Below, in pieces: positions 15,403 to 24,075 of a stretch of DNA of 64,000 nucleotides. The translations under genes were made by a program, and so were the position numbers. Every line of letters begins with the position of its first letter. Within the stretch, counting starts at the first letter, position 1. Below the pieces are notes generated by a model. The model had not been told where the DNA came from and made no database searches. It was given only the letters and a program-made list of their open reading frames with translations. The DNA is from Labilibaculum euxinicum. GTDB taxonomy: Bacteria; Bacteroidota; Bacteroidia; Bacteroidales; Marinifilaceae. The DNA lies in the NCBI RefSeq assembly GCF_009795715.1, contig NZ_WTCR01000001.1:372001-436000 (forward strand), written 5' to 3'.

Positions 15403-16179
15403 TTATTTTCCTTTGTGCATCTTATAGATGCTTTCGCTCACAAATCTATACAATTTTTGAAACACCGGAGAATGTTTTAGCGCCTTCTCGTGCGCACACA
15501 TTATTTCTTCATCGAAACGCACTGCAGGACCTGTTTGCGCAGATACCGGATCTAATTGCAAAGCCTTTTGAGCTGTCTCAAGAATTAAAGGTTTTAACAA
15601 TTCATAATCAACATCTTTTTCTGCCAGTAGTTTTTGTCCGATGCTATACATATGATTGGTGAAATTACAAGTAAAAACCGCTGCCAAATGAAGTTGTTTT
15701 CGTTGTTCCGAATTAATTAGATGAACACTTTTTGATATCTGTCCGGCAAGCTCAATTAAATCTGTTCGTAATTTCAAACTATTTGACTCAATACAAATAG
15801 GTATGTTTGAAAATTCGACCTTACGCTCCTTCGAGAAAGTCTGCAGAGGGTAAAAAACCCCATAATTTTCAGCATAGTTCTCAAAAATATCCGCAGGTAA
15901 ACTGCCCGCAGTATGAACAACATTTCCTATGGGAACCAAAATTTCATCAAGTACAGACGGTAAAGCCTTATCGCTTACAGCAAAAACATACAAGTCAGCA
16001 TTCTTTTCTATTTTCTTTACTGATATAGTAAACGAACAGTCCAATTTCCCGGCCAAAGCTTTCGCAGATTCAACAGTTTTACTGTAAACCTGCAAAATCT
16101 CAATTCCATGTTCATGAAGAGCAAGAGACAGCTGTGTTGCCAAATTACCTGCACCAATCATTACTACTTTTCGAATCAT
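15403..16179 (-). CDS. Rossmann-like and DUF2520 domain-containing protein
   Basis: A 258-residue protein with an N-terminal NAD(P)-binding Rossmann fold (VVMIGAGNLATQLS at residues 5-18) and a C-terminal helical DUF2520 domain (LHLAAVFTCNFTNHMY, SPVFQKLYRFVSESI). The architecture resembles 6-phosphogluconate-dehydrogenase-like or ketopantoate-reductase-like enzymes, but no substrate is established. It is 10 nt after the unknown gene at 16190-16690 and upstream of kdsC, a conserved order in Bacteroidota. Confidence 0.88.
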   Translation of the reverse strand: MIRKVVMIGAGNLATQLSLALHEHGIEILQVYSKTVESAKALAGKLDCSFTISVKKIEKNADLYVFAVSDKALPSVLDEILVPIGNVVHTAGSLPADIFENYAENYGVFYPLQTFSKERKVEFSNIPICIESNSLKLRTDLIELAGQISKSVHLINSEQRKQLHLAAVFTCNFTNHMYSIGQKLLAEKDVDYELLKPLILETAQKALQLDPVSAQTGPAVRFDEEIMCAHEKALKHSPVFQKLYRFVSESIYKMHKGK

Positions 16180-16189
16180 TTTTCTGATT

Positions 16190-16690
16190 TTATATTATGC
16201 CCAATTCCTCCGGTGATGCAGCAATACGTTTCAAGGGCACTTTTCCCCTGTCAATCATACCAAACAGCTTTTCACAGCCTTTCACCAAATCTTCATACAT
16301 ATCTTCGGCAACCAAAACCAGTCTATCGTTTAATTGCTCCAGGTGCTCAACTCCTTCGGGTTGATTTTTACGCGAACAAAGCAGTAAGGATTTGCTTGGA
16401 ACAAAAGAGTGAGTTAACTGATTGCGCAGCTTATCGTACAGCCAGTGATCATTATTTACAGCACGATAATCGTTTCCCATCAATATATTCAAAGATTTTG
16501 AAAAACGCTTGGAGGATTGAGCTTTGGCTTTTAAAGGCTTATCATCCAGAAAACATCCCAATGCCTCTATTGCCTGCCCCATCATTATAAATGAGAAGAA
16601 ATAAAATCCTTCTTTTTGCAATCGACCAATTTCATCAATGAAAATCTTGCGAATAAACAGCTTTTCTTCCTCAGCTTTTTCTTTGTCCAT
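16190..16690 (-). CDS. Conserved hypothetical protein, HEPN-like helical
   Basis: 166 residues, predicted mostly helical, without signal peptide or membrane segment. A central NDHWLYDKLRNQLTHSF segment carries an R-x4-H pattern reminiscent of HEPN-type proteins, but the match is loose. It appears to be the first gene of the 13810-16690 group. TATCTTTG at 16695-16702 on the minus strand sits so close to the ATG that the message may be leaderless. I do not recognise a function. Confidence 0.65.
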   Translation of the reverse strand: MDKEKAEEEKLFIRKIFIDEIGRLQKEGFYFFSFIMMGQAIEALGCFLDDKPLKAKAQSSKRFSKSLNILMGNDYRAVNNDHWLYDKLRNQLTHSFVPSKSLLLCSRKNQPEGVEHLEQLNDRLVLVAEDMYEDLVKGCEKLFGMIDRGKVPLKRIAASPEELGII

Positions 16691-17094
16691 ACGGCAAAGA
16701 TATATAGATAATATGAAACGTCCATGACAAGGATATTTTCACATACAAAGAGAGATTATTCCAACATGGTAAGTCCTTCCGAAACAAATTAAAGACAGGC
16801 TATATAATACCAAATTAACATCAAAACATGCCTTATAAAATGTTTCTTTTCAGCTATATCTTCGTTAAAAAAGATGCATCGTAACATGGCTGTGCTTTAC
16901 TTTTTTGCCTCGATACAGCTAAAAATTAATTCATTTTAATTAAAGTCTATTTTGAAATTAAATTGGTATGACAACCAGAAAGCAAATAAAAAACATATAA
17001 AATCTTACCAAGCTTTAACCGGATGAAGAAACAAAAAAACCTGATTGTGAATCAGGCTTATGCTTTTGTTCTTAAGAATTCGAAATAACTTTGT
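16691..17094. other. Intergenic region
   Basis: A 404-bp AT-rich gap. It holds a minus-strand -7 element (CAAAGATA at 16695-16702 on the plus strand) for the downstream gene and the terminator of the porin gene at its far end. I see no open frame or RNA gene in the remainder. Confidence 0.5.
17033..17056 (-). terminator. Terminator of the porin O/P gene
   Basis: CCTGATT and AATCAGG form a 7-bp stem with a 3-nt loop. On the minus strand a run of seven T residues follows, 39 nt after the porin stop. Confidence 0.8.
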
Positions 17095-18309
17095 TTAGAA
17101 TGAAAACTGCAGGCGAGTTTGAATCATATTAAAATTCTCTTCTCCATTCAATGCGTTCTCATCTAAATCAACATTCGTAAAATTTAATTTCATCAACACA
17201 TTGTGATTTACATACCAAGTACATCCTAAAGAAATATCCTTTTGCTCTCCTCCCATGATATTCGAATCCGAATCATTTAAATTGGTTTTATTATAACGCG
17301 CAAGTAATTCTATAGATCCTGGCTTTGGGTTTGCCAAACGAGCAGATTTCATTTTGTACTTATAATTACCACCTTTTATGAGCCAACCCAATTGCGCATA
17401 ATAACCATTTGCCTTATACTCTTCTATAAAATTATAATTTCCCCACGATTCAGGCATATCAATATTCACTTTAGTTTTAATATACTCAGCTTGTAAAACA
17501 ACAGGTCCGCCAGATGTAATCAATTCAATTCCATATTTGAATTGATCCTTAGCGTGCTCAATTTCCGCATCAATAAAAGATCGTCTTTCGATATGAGTTG
17601 CACCCCTCGATTTATACTTTACAGTTTTATTATACCCACGTCCTAAATATTCATCCTCATCTGTACTGCGATAGCTACCCGAAATCCCGATATGAAAAAT
17701 AGTTCCATCTTCATTTATAGGAGCAAATACGAATCTGGAAGTCAAACCAAAACCTTCATCACCTTCCGACCAATTATCCGTATCGCTTCCAAACAATCCA
17801 AGAGCCCAATAATAATTTTTGCCCCATCTGTCATACGAAACACCTAAATTTCGCCCCGGCCTGAATGCTTCAACAGTACTTGAAAAATTCATAAACTTAA
17901 TTGTTTTGGAACTCTCTGTTTGTTCGATTCCAAATGGTTCCAAAAAATGTCCTGCTCTAAAAAAACTATTCGTGTTGATATTGTATTGCAGAAATACATC
18001 CTTAAGAGAAGCATTGCCTCCATCGAAACCAATGTTTATTTTTGCATCCCAGTTTTTCCAAACAGTAGCCTTAAAAAGCAAACGAGCATCCCGAATTTCA
18101 CTTCCACTTCCCAAATCTGTTTTATCATCAAAATAAGCTGCAGCATCCATAAATATACGACCTCCTATTCCAAATTTAAACTGTCCGTCATCAGTGGCCA
18201 TTTGTATGGATCCTTTTTCGACTCTTAACTTTAAATCATTAACATCCTGTGAAAACAAACTCCCTGCAACAAGCAACAGGCAAAAAATTAATAAATAGTG
18301 TTTTTTCAT
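17095..18309 (-). CDS. Porin, OprP/OprO (phosphate-selective porin) family
   Basis: A 404-residue outer-membrane beta-barrel protein. It has a signal peptide (residues 1-20, ending LFSQ), many alternating aromatic/polar strands and a C-terminal Phe (RLQFSF) as expected for BAM-dependent insertion. Porin_O_P features include FKFGIGGRIFMDAA, RDARLLFKATVWKNWDAKI and RAGHFLEPFGIEQ. The phosphate-selective label is a family name and substrate specificity cannot be inferred. It is a single-gene unit with its own terminator, next to another porin-like gene. Confidence 0.88.
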   Translation of the reverse strand: MKKHYLLIFCLLLVAGSLFSQDVNDLKLRVEKGSIQMATDDGQFKFGIGGRIFMDAAAYFDDKTDLGSGSEIRDARLLFKATVWKNWDAKINIGFDGGNASLKDVFLQYNINTNSFFRAGHFLEPFGIEQTESSKTIKFMNFSSTVEAFRPGRNLGVSYDRWGKNYYWALGLFGSDTDNWSEGDEGFGLTSRFVFAPINEDGTIFHIGISGSYRSTDEDEYLGRGYNKTVKYKSRGATHIERRSFIDAEIEHAKDQFKYGIELITSGGPVVLQAEYIKTKVNIDMPESWGNYNFIEEYKANGYYAQLGWLIKGGNYKYKMKSARLANPKPGSIELLARYNKTNLNDSDSNIMGGEQKDISLGCTWYVNHNVLMKLNFTNVDLDENALNGEENFNMIQTRLQFSF

Positions 18310-18415
18310 TTTAGGTATTGGTAAAGATTAGTACAGTATTTTTCAGAATGTAAATTTAACAAATAGATTTATTAGACTAATAATAAATAATACCTGATGA
18401 GTTTAAATCAAAAAC

Positions 18416-18440
18416 AAAAAAGACCACCCAAGGGCAGTCT
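18416..18440 (-). terminator. Terminator of the porin gene at 18469-19503
   Basis: On the minus strand AGACTGCCC and GGGTGGTCT pair through two G-U wobbles and are followed by TTTTTTG. The plus-strand version has mismatches, which fixes the orientation. Confidence 0.75.
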
Positions 18441-18468
18441 TTCAATATCATAATATCTATCTCTTCTC

Positions 18469-19503
18469 TTAGAATTTGAACTCCAAATTTACATATACCA
18501 TTGAGTTGTCTTCCGAAGCAGAATCCTTTTTCATAAATCCCTGATAGTTTAGAGCCATTTTAACACCTTTTACCGGCGCATACTGAACACCTGTTGTAAT
18601 AGCGTTACCATTATTAGAAAGATTCCATTTTTCAGTTTCTCCCTCCAAAGTATTAGAAGTTAGGTAATCATATCTTCCAAATACTTCCCATTTCTTATCA
18701 AAAGTATAGGTTGAATAAAACGACATACCTTCTAAATCATGATTATCTGAAACCTTTGAATACTTAGTTCCATTGGTCAACAAGTTATATTCTGCAGCCA
18801 ATCTAAATTTATCTGAAAATTTATATCCAATAAATGTTGCTAAAGCCGAAGCGGTAACATCTTTTTCTGTTCCTCCGGCAACTGTTGTTTTGGCTGAATT
18901 TACATCACCATATACTTTTGCAATCAAACCCTTATTCTGATAAATCAGACTTGCTCCCACTCTTTGTTTTCCATCATCGTCCTGCACTTTCTTATATCCT
19001 TCACCATTAATAACAAATGCATTTGCAGAAAAAGAATCACTTAATTTAAAATTTGCTTTAATCCCCAGGTCAGCGCTCGATCCAAAACCATATTCATCAT
19101 TAAATGATTTCATGATGTAACGATATCCCCAAAAACTTTCCTGATCTGAAAACTGAACGGTACCAATCATACCTAAAGAAACTTTTACTGCTGAAGAAGC
19201 TTTCCACTCTAATTGAGCTTTCTTAAGAAATGCTGTATAATCACTACCGCCGTCATTTTTATCAACATCAAGAGTAATACTTGCCTTCAATCCTTTTGCA
19301 ATACTGTAATCGTATCCGAAGTAAGCTCTTTTAATTTCGAAGCTGCTTTCTTTTTCTGTTCCTTTAGTCATATTGTAATGATAGTTAAAGAACACTTTAC
19401 CATTCACTTCTCCTGATGGCGTAAAATCTGCCTTATCCTGTGCTGTAGCAGTAAATCCTAAGAATAATGCTATAGCACCAATTAATAATTTTTTCCTTTT
19501 CAT
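18469..19503 (-). CDS. Outer-membrane porin-like beta-barrel protein
   Basis: 344 residues with a signal peptide (cleavage after FTATAQ), 12-16 amphipathic strands and a terminal aromatic residue (VNLEFKF). The sequence (EIKRAYFGYDYSIAKGLKA, LRAAEYNLL-type strands, WEVFGRYDYLTS) fits the porin/OprP-like superfamily, but it is shorter than its neighbour at 17095 and not closely similar. Substrate unknown. A -7 element TAGTTTTG lies about 70 nt upstream. Confidence 0.78.
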   Translation of the reverse strand: MKRKKLLIGAIALFLGFTATAQDKADFTPSGEVNGKVFFNYHYNMTKGTEKESSFEIKRAYFGYDYSIAKGLKASITLDVDKNDGGSDYTAFLKKAQLEWKASSAVKVSLGMIGTVQFSDQESFWGYRYIMKSFNDEYGFGSSADLGIKANFKLSDSFSANAFVINGEGYKKVQDDDGKQRVGASLIYQNKGLIAKVYGDVNSAKTTVAGGTEKDVTASALATFIGYKFSDKFRLAAEYNLLTNGTKYSKVSDNHDLEGMSFYSTYTFDKKWEVFGRYDYLTSNTLEGETEKWNLSNNGNAITTGVQYAPVKGVKMALNYQGFMKKDSASEDNSMVYVNLEFKF

Positions 19504-19570
19504 TTGGTTTGTTTTAGTAGTATGTAATTTTTTTGCAATTAAGTCGACACATTTTCTTAATAACTGACGG

Positions 19571-19578
19571 CAAAACTA
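19571..19578 (-). promoter_or_regulatory. Bacteroidota -7 element upstream of the 18469-19503 porin
   Basis: TAGTTTTG on the minus strand matches TAnnTTTG exactly. No clear TTG is found at the usual -33 position. Confidence 0.4.
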
Positions 19579-19705
19579 ATTCCTTTCTAAGAAGTCACAC
19601 TCTTAAATGTTTTAAATAAACGTTAATTCGGCTTAACGAAAAATTAACATGATTGAAACACTTTTGTAAATACGGGTAATTCTTTTACTTCGCGTAGATA
19701 AACAC

Positions 19706-19740
19706 AAAAAAAACGGAAGCTCCCACTTAAGGAACTTCCG
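19706..19740 (-). terminator. Terminator of the etfBA-acyl-CoA dehydrogenase operon
   Basis: A 10-bp stem (CGGAAGTTCC with GGGAGCTTCCG, one wobble) with a 7-nt loop is followed on the minus strand by eight T residues. Confidence 0.85.
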
Positions 19741-19762
19741 CTATCTATAATTTGTTTAGGTT

Positions 19763-21478
19763 TTATTTTTTGAAAATACCTAAGTCTTTCAAATCTGAGT
19801 TTTGAATGTAATCAAGGTGACCAGCACAAACCGACTTACCCATTTTCACATAAACTTCACATGACTCATGGTATTTATCGTCACGGGTTGTATCCAATAA
19901 AGTAAGATATCCCATTATAATATAACCAGCCATTTCAACCAAACGACGAGCATGGAAATCCATAAAATCGTTATGATCTGCTGTTGCATTAATCTCACTA
20001 ACCTTGGCTACTGCCATTTCGTACTGCTCAGTCATTCCTTTAAGCATGGTTCTGATATACTCCAATTGTGGGTTTAAATCAGAAGCTTCGTAATCTTTGA
20101 TCTGAGCCAGATACTGACCAGTTGTAACTCCGCGAACAGCTGCAACAACCTGCAACTGAGACGTTCCTTCATAGATATTCGTAATACGGGCATCACGCAC
20201 CAAACGCTCAATTGGGTAATCTTTCATGTAACCCGAACCAGCATGAATCTGTAATGAATCGTAAGCAATTTGATTACAATACTCCGATGCAAATAATTTC
20301 AACATTGGAGTCAGTACATCAGCTATTTTTTGGTATTTCTTCATCTCATTTCTCTCATCCTTATCCAAAGAACGATCCTGAGAGATATGGTAGTAACACT
20401 TGTAAACATCAACCATACGACATGTTTCATACAACATGGAACGGGAAGCATTCAACTTCGCCTCCATATTAGTCAACATTTCGTAAACAGCTGGAAATTT
20501 AATAATTGCCTTTCCAAACTGACGACGTTCCTTAGCATATGCCAAACCTTCACGATATGCAGCTTCTGCAATACCTACCGATTGAGCACCAACACCTAAA
20601 CGCGCGCCATTCATTAATGACATTACGTATTTGATCAATCCCATTTTACGGTCTCCTACCAATTCGGCAGGAGCATGAGTAAATACCAACTCACAAGTAG
20701 GAGATCCGATAATACCCATTTTGTGCTCGATACGGCGAACTTTAACAGCCATGTGCTTTTTGTCGTAAATAAACATAGACAAACCACGACCATCATTGGT
20801 TCCTTCTTCAGAACGAGCCAAAACCAATGCAACCTCACCATCACCATTGGTAATGAATCGTTTCACACCATCTAAATACCACTGATCCTCTTTGGCATTA
20901 TAAGTAGCTTTTAATTGAACAGCCTGCAAATCGGAACCTGCATCCGGCTCAGTTAAATCCATAGCTGCAGTTGCTCCTTTGGCAAAACGCGGCAAATAAT
21001 TCATTTTTTGCTCTTTTGAAGCAAATTCATGAATTGTTTCAGCACAATCCTGAAGCCCCCAAATATTAGCAAAACCAGCATCTGCACGAGATACCAATTC
21101 CGCAGCCATTACGTAAGGTACCAACGGGAAATTCAAACCATCATACTCACGAGGCAAACTCATTCCAATCAAACCCGCTTTTGTTAAAGCATCATGATTC
21201 TCTTGAGTTCCTCTTGCATAAATTACACGATCGTTTTCAACTCTTGGTCCTTCCTGATCAACACTTTCAGCATTTGGATCGATAATATCACCACAAATCT
21301 CACCTACAATTTCCAGTGTTCGATCGTAAGAATCCATTGCATCCTCAAAATCAAGAGGAGCATAGTCATATGTTTCTTTATCTTCGAAGTTGCGCTCTTT
21401 AAGAGCAACAATTTTTTTCATTAAAGGATGATCCAAGTGGAACTTCAAATCATCATTATCATTATAGAAATTAGCCAT
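19763..21478 (-). CDS. Acyl-CoA dehydrogenase
   Basis: A 571-residue FAD enzyme that introduces the alpha,beta double bond into acyl-CoA and passes electrons to ETF. Signature segments are DLTEPDAGSDLQAV (FAD/substrate domain) and DYPIERLVRDARITNIYEGT, whose Glu in YEGT is the likely catalytic base region. About 100 extra N-terminal residues and a C-terminal helical extension make it longer than the classical 380-residue enzymes, as in the long-chain or DszC-like Bacteroidota subfamily. It follows etfA by 65 nt, so ETF is presumably its electron acceptor. Chain-length specificity is unknown. Confidence 0.92.
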   Translation of the reverse strand: MANFYNDNDDLKFHLDHPLMKKIVALKERNFEDKETYDYAPLDFEDAMDSYDRTLEIVGEICGDIIDPNAESVDQEGPRVENDRVIYARGTQENHDALTKAGLIGMSLPREYDGLNFPLVPYVMAAELVSRADAGFANIWGLQDCAETIHEFASKEQKMNYLPRFAKGATAAMDLTEPDAGSDLQAVQLKATYNAKEDQWYLDGVKRFITNGDGEVALVLARSEEGTNDGRGLSMFIYDKKHMAVKVRRIEHKMGIIGSPTCELVFTHAPAELVGDRKMGLIKYVMSLMNGARLGVGAQSVGIAEAAYREGLAYAKERRQFGKAIIKFPAVYEMLTNMEAKLNASRSMLYETCRMVDVYKCYYHISQDRSLDKDERNEMKKYQKIADVLTPMLKLFASEYCNQIAYDSLQIHAGSGYMKDYPIERLVRDARITNIYEGTSQLQVVAAVRGVTTGQYLAQIKDYEASDLNPQLEYIRTMLKGMTEQYEMAVAKVSEINATADHNDFMDFHARRLVEMAGYIIMGYLTLLDTTRDDKYHESCEVYVKMGKSVCAGHLDYIQNSDLKDLGIFKK

Positions 21479-21543
21479 TTCTTTGGATGTTTTTTGTTAA
21501 AAATTAAAGCGATTAGCGAACACCATTACCTTAAATAGGTTTC

Positions 21544-22563
21544 TTACTTAGTGTTTTCTTTGTACTGCTTAATCATTTTTGGAATCACATCAGCAATATC
21601 ACCGGTAATAATATAATCGGCGAAATTGTTTATTGGTGCATTCTTATCAGTATTAATTGCAATAACCATTGAGGATTCCTCCATACCTGCAGTATGCTGA
21701 ATCTGCCCCGAAATACCGCAGGCAATATATAGTTTAGGACGAACAGTAACACCTGTTTGTCCAATTTGACGCTCATGAGATGCATAACCAGCATCAACAG
21801 CAGCACGGGAAGCACCAACTTCTGCACCAATAACATCAGCTAATTCATACAGTTTATCGAAGTTATCTTTGGAACCTACACCGTAACCACCTGCGATAAT
21901 AATACCTGCATTTTTGATGTTTACTTTTGAAGCTTCCATATGACGCTCAATAACTTTCACTATAAAATCTTCAGCATTTACATACTTCTCAACATCGAGC
22001 TGTTTCACTTTTCCTTTGTAAGCATCCGAAAGAATTTCTTTCTTCATGACTCCTTCACGAACAGTAGCCATCTGCGGACGACAGTCAGGATTGACAATTG
22101 TAGCTACAATATTTCCTCCAAAAGCAGGACGAATCTGATACAATAAATCCTTATATACTTTGTTGTTCTTCTTGTCTTCATGATCACCAATAATCAAACT
22201 GGTACAATCAGCAGTTAAACCTGAATGAAGAGCTGAAGATACACGAGGTCCCAAATCACGACCAATGCTTGTAGCACCCATCAAGGCAATCTGCGGTTTT
22301 TCTTCCCCGAATAATTTCACAATAATTGATGTGTGAGGCAATGTAGTGTAAGGATACAAACGCTTATCACTGGCAATCCAAACGGTATCCACACCATAAG
22401 GCATAATCTGCTTCTCAACACCCTTAAGGTCAGCTCCAATTACGATAGCTTCCAACTCACATTTTAAATCGTCAGCTAGTTTTCGACCTTTGGTTAAAAG
22501 TTCAAGGCTTACATCTGCAACCTGTCCCTCTTCTATTTCACAATATACAAATACGTTGTTCAC
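21544..22563 (-). CDS. etfA: Electron transfer flavoprotein alpha subunit
   Basis: 339 residues. The N-terminal domain starts VFVYCEIEEGQVADVSLELL. The C-terminal FAD-binding domain carries AGGYGVGSKDNF, GASRAAVDAGY, RQIGQTGVTVRPKLYIACGISG and the NTDKNAPI segment typical of EtfA. It pairs with EtfB upstream and the acyl-CoA dehydrogenase downstream, moving electrons from acyl-CoA oxidation to the respiratory chain or, in the bifurcating direction, from NADH to crotonyl-CoA plus ferredoxin. Which direction applies cannot be told by eye. Confidence 0.95.
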   Translation of the reverse strand: MNNVFVYCEIEEGQVADVSLELLTKGRKLADDLKCELEAIVIGADLKGVEKQIMPYGVDTVWIASDKRLYPYTTLPHTSIIVKLFGEEKPQIALMGATSIGRDLGPRVSSALHSGLTADCTSLIIGDHEDKKNNKVYKDLLYQIRPAFGGNIVATIVNPDCRPQMATVREGVMKKEILSDAYKGKVKQLDVEKYVNAEDFIVKVIERHMEASKVNIKNAGIIIAGGYGVGSKDNFDKLYELADVIGAEVGASRAAVDAGYASHERQIGQTGVTVRPKLYIACGISGQIQHTAGMEESSMVIAINTDKNAPINNFADYIITGDIADVIPKMIKQYKENTK

Positions 22564-22574
22564 GGTTTCAAATT

Positions 22575-22672
22575 TTTAAATTCCACTTTTACAGAGAACA
22601 GTAATCAGTAAACAGTGTACAGTGCAAAAATAACTGACGACTGGAAACCGGTAACTGTAACCTTGTTAACTG
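22575..22672. repeat. Self-similar repeat footprint between etfB and etfA
   Basis: Iterated words of the type ACAGTAATCAGTAAACAGT (near 22598-22624), and complementary ones such as AACTGACGACTGGAAACC and GTAACTGTAACC to 22672, fill the 109-nt gap. Words on the two sides are roughly inverted relative to each other. This is the same kind of iterative sequence as at 985-1079 but with a different word. Confidence 0.5.
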
Positions 22673-23548
22673 CTATCCGATGGTATGGTTAGCGATTAAT
22701 TCTTTCATTAATTCACCCATATCAGCATCAGTTGGCTCAAGAACTTTAGCCTCTTTAGCTTGAAAAACTACATTTTCAATAGCTTTTACCTTTGTAGGAG
22801 ATCCAGTTAAACCAAGCTCTTCTGCTTTAGTTTCAATATCGTTTACACTCCATTCGCCAATATTCAGATAAGGGCGGTTGTTATGCAACAAGATGTAATC
22901 TTCATCAGCATTCTGCATTTCGGAAACAGCTCTTGCATGCTTGTATTTCATTACATATTTAGCATTTCGCGGACGACACTCAGGAGCTGAGGCGTTTACT
23001 GTTACCACCATAGGTAAAGTTCCCTCTACAGTCTCAACACCACGCTCTAAACGGCGTTTAATTACAATTTTCCCTTTTTCTGCTGATACCACTTCTTCAG
23101 CATAAGTAATTTGAGGAAATCCCAGTTTCTCGGCTACCTGAGGACCTACCTGAGCGGTATCTCCATCGATTGCCTGACGACCTGCAATAATAATATCAAT
23201 TTTACCCATTTTTTTTAGGGTACAAGAAAGAGCATAAGAAGTTGCCAATGTATCAGAACCCGCAAAAGCACGATCCGATAAAAGTATTCCATTATCAGCA
23301 CCACGGTAAAGACCTTCACGAATAATCTCGGCGGCTCTGCCAGGTCCCATAGTTAAAAGTGTAATTTCTGTCCCAGGGTACTTATCTTTCAAACGCAACG
23401 CTTGCTCAAGTGCATTTAAATCTTCAGGATTGAAGATAGCTGGTAATACAGCTCTATTCACAGTTCCATCAGCTTTCATAGCATCCTTCCCAACATTTCT
23501 GGTATCGGGAACCTGCTTAGCAAGAACAACAATTTTTAATCCTTTCAT
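22673..23548 (-). CDS. etfB: Electron transfer flavoprotein beta subunit
   Basis: About 291 residues, starting MKGLKIVVLAKQVPDTRNV, the conserved EtfB N-terminus; the longer frame to 23593 has no similarity, so ATG 23548 is chosen. The AMP/nucleotide-binding region is seen in AGRQAIDGDTAQVGPQVAEKL, and the ETF-beta signature-like VNASAPECRPRNAKYVMK follows. First gene of the etfB-etfA-acyl-CoA dehydrogenase operon. Confidence 0.94.
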   Translation of the reverse strand: MKGLKIVVLAKQVPDTRNVGKDAMKADGTVNRAVLPAIFNPEDLNALEQALRLKDKYPGTEITLLTMGPGRAAEIIREGLYRGADNGILLSDRAFAGSDTLATSYALSCTLKKMGKIDIIIAGRQAIDGDTAQVGPQVAEKLGFPQITYAEEVVSAEKGKIVIKRRLERGVETVEGTLPMVVTVNASAPECRPRNAKYVMKYKHARAVSEMQNADEDYILLHNNRPYLNIGEWSVNDIETKAEELGLTGSPTKVKAIENVVFQAKEAKVLEPTDADMGELMKELIANHTIG

Positions 23549-23716
23549 TGTAATATCTATTTTAATATCTGTAACTAATTCAGATTTATACAAAAACTTA
23601 TTTTCAAACTACCTATACGTAATTCTCCAAGTTAAATAAATCATTAAATCACTAATTAATATTTCCTTATTCAGGTTTGCTCCAAAATGATTGAATTTCT
23701 CAAAATCAGAGATTAG

Positions 23717-23746
23717 CAAATATAAAGATTAGAGTACTTAAAACAA
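23717..23746 (-). promoter_or_regulatory. Predicted promoter of the etfBA-acyl-CoA dehydrogenase operon
   Basis: On the minus strand a TTG (23746-23744) is followed after 19 nt by TATATTTG (23724-23717), an exact Bacteroidota -33/-7 pair. Confidence 0.55.
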
Positions 23747-24044
23747 ATCTAGATTGCGAGTTACACAACAGGTGCTATTCGTCAAAAAAAAACAAGTCTT
23801 AGTGACAATTAGGATCGTCGCAACACATTGATATATTAATCATTAAGCACACATCACAAACATTACGATGACAAATAATTCAACATTTTTTTATATTTTA
23901 CCAATGATAACATTTCATTTCATTACCAATTTTAACCAAAACTCTTCGAATCCAAATTTCTTTTGTCAATCCGCCTTTCGGATATCCGGAAAAAAAAATT
24001 TACAACTTATGACACTTTATTATCGATGAAATAGTATTTCATTT

Positions 24045-24052
24045 TAATTTTG
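24045..24052 (+). promoter_or_regulatory. -7 element of the cstA gene
   Basis: TAATTTTG matches TAnnTTTG and lies 23 nt before the ATG. No TTG is seen at -33. Confidence 0.4.
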
Positions 24053-24075
24053 TTTAAAAAATAAGATTCAAAAAC

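Larger units (their letters stand above)
23549..24075. other. Divergent regulatory region, etfBA / cstA
   Basis: This 527-bp AT-rich gap carries promoters for both flanking units: a full TTG-N19-TATATTTG promoter for etfB on the minus strand and a TAATTTTG -7 element for the CstA gene on the plus strand. The etfB leader is about 160 nt; I see no convincing riboswitch in it. Confidence 0.5.

Noticed and set aside
23549-23593. Longer N-terminus for etfB
   Set aside because: The 15 extra residues have no similarity, and the conserved EtfB N-terminus begins at ATG 23548.
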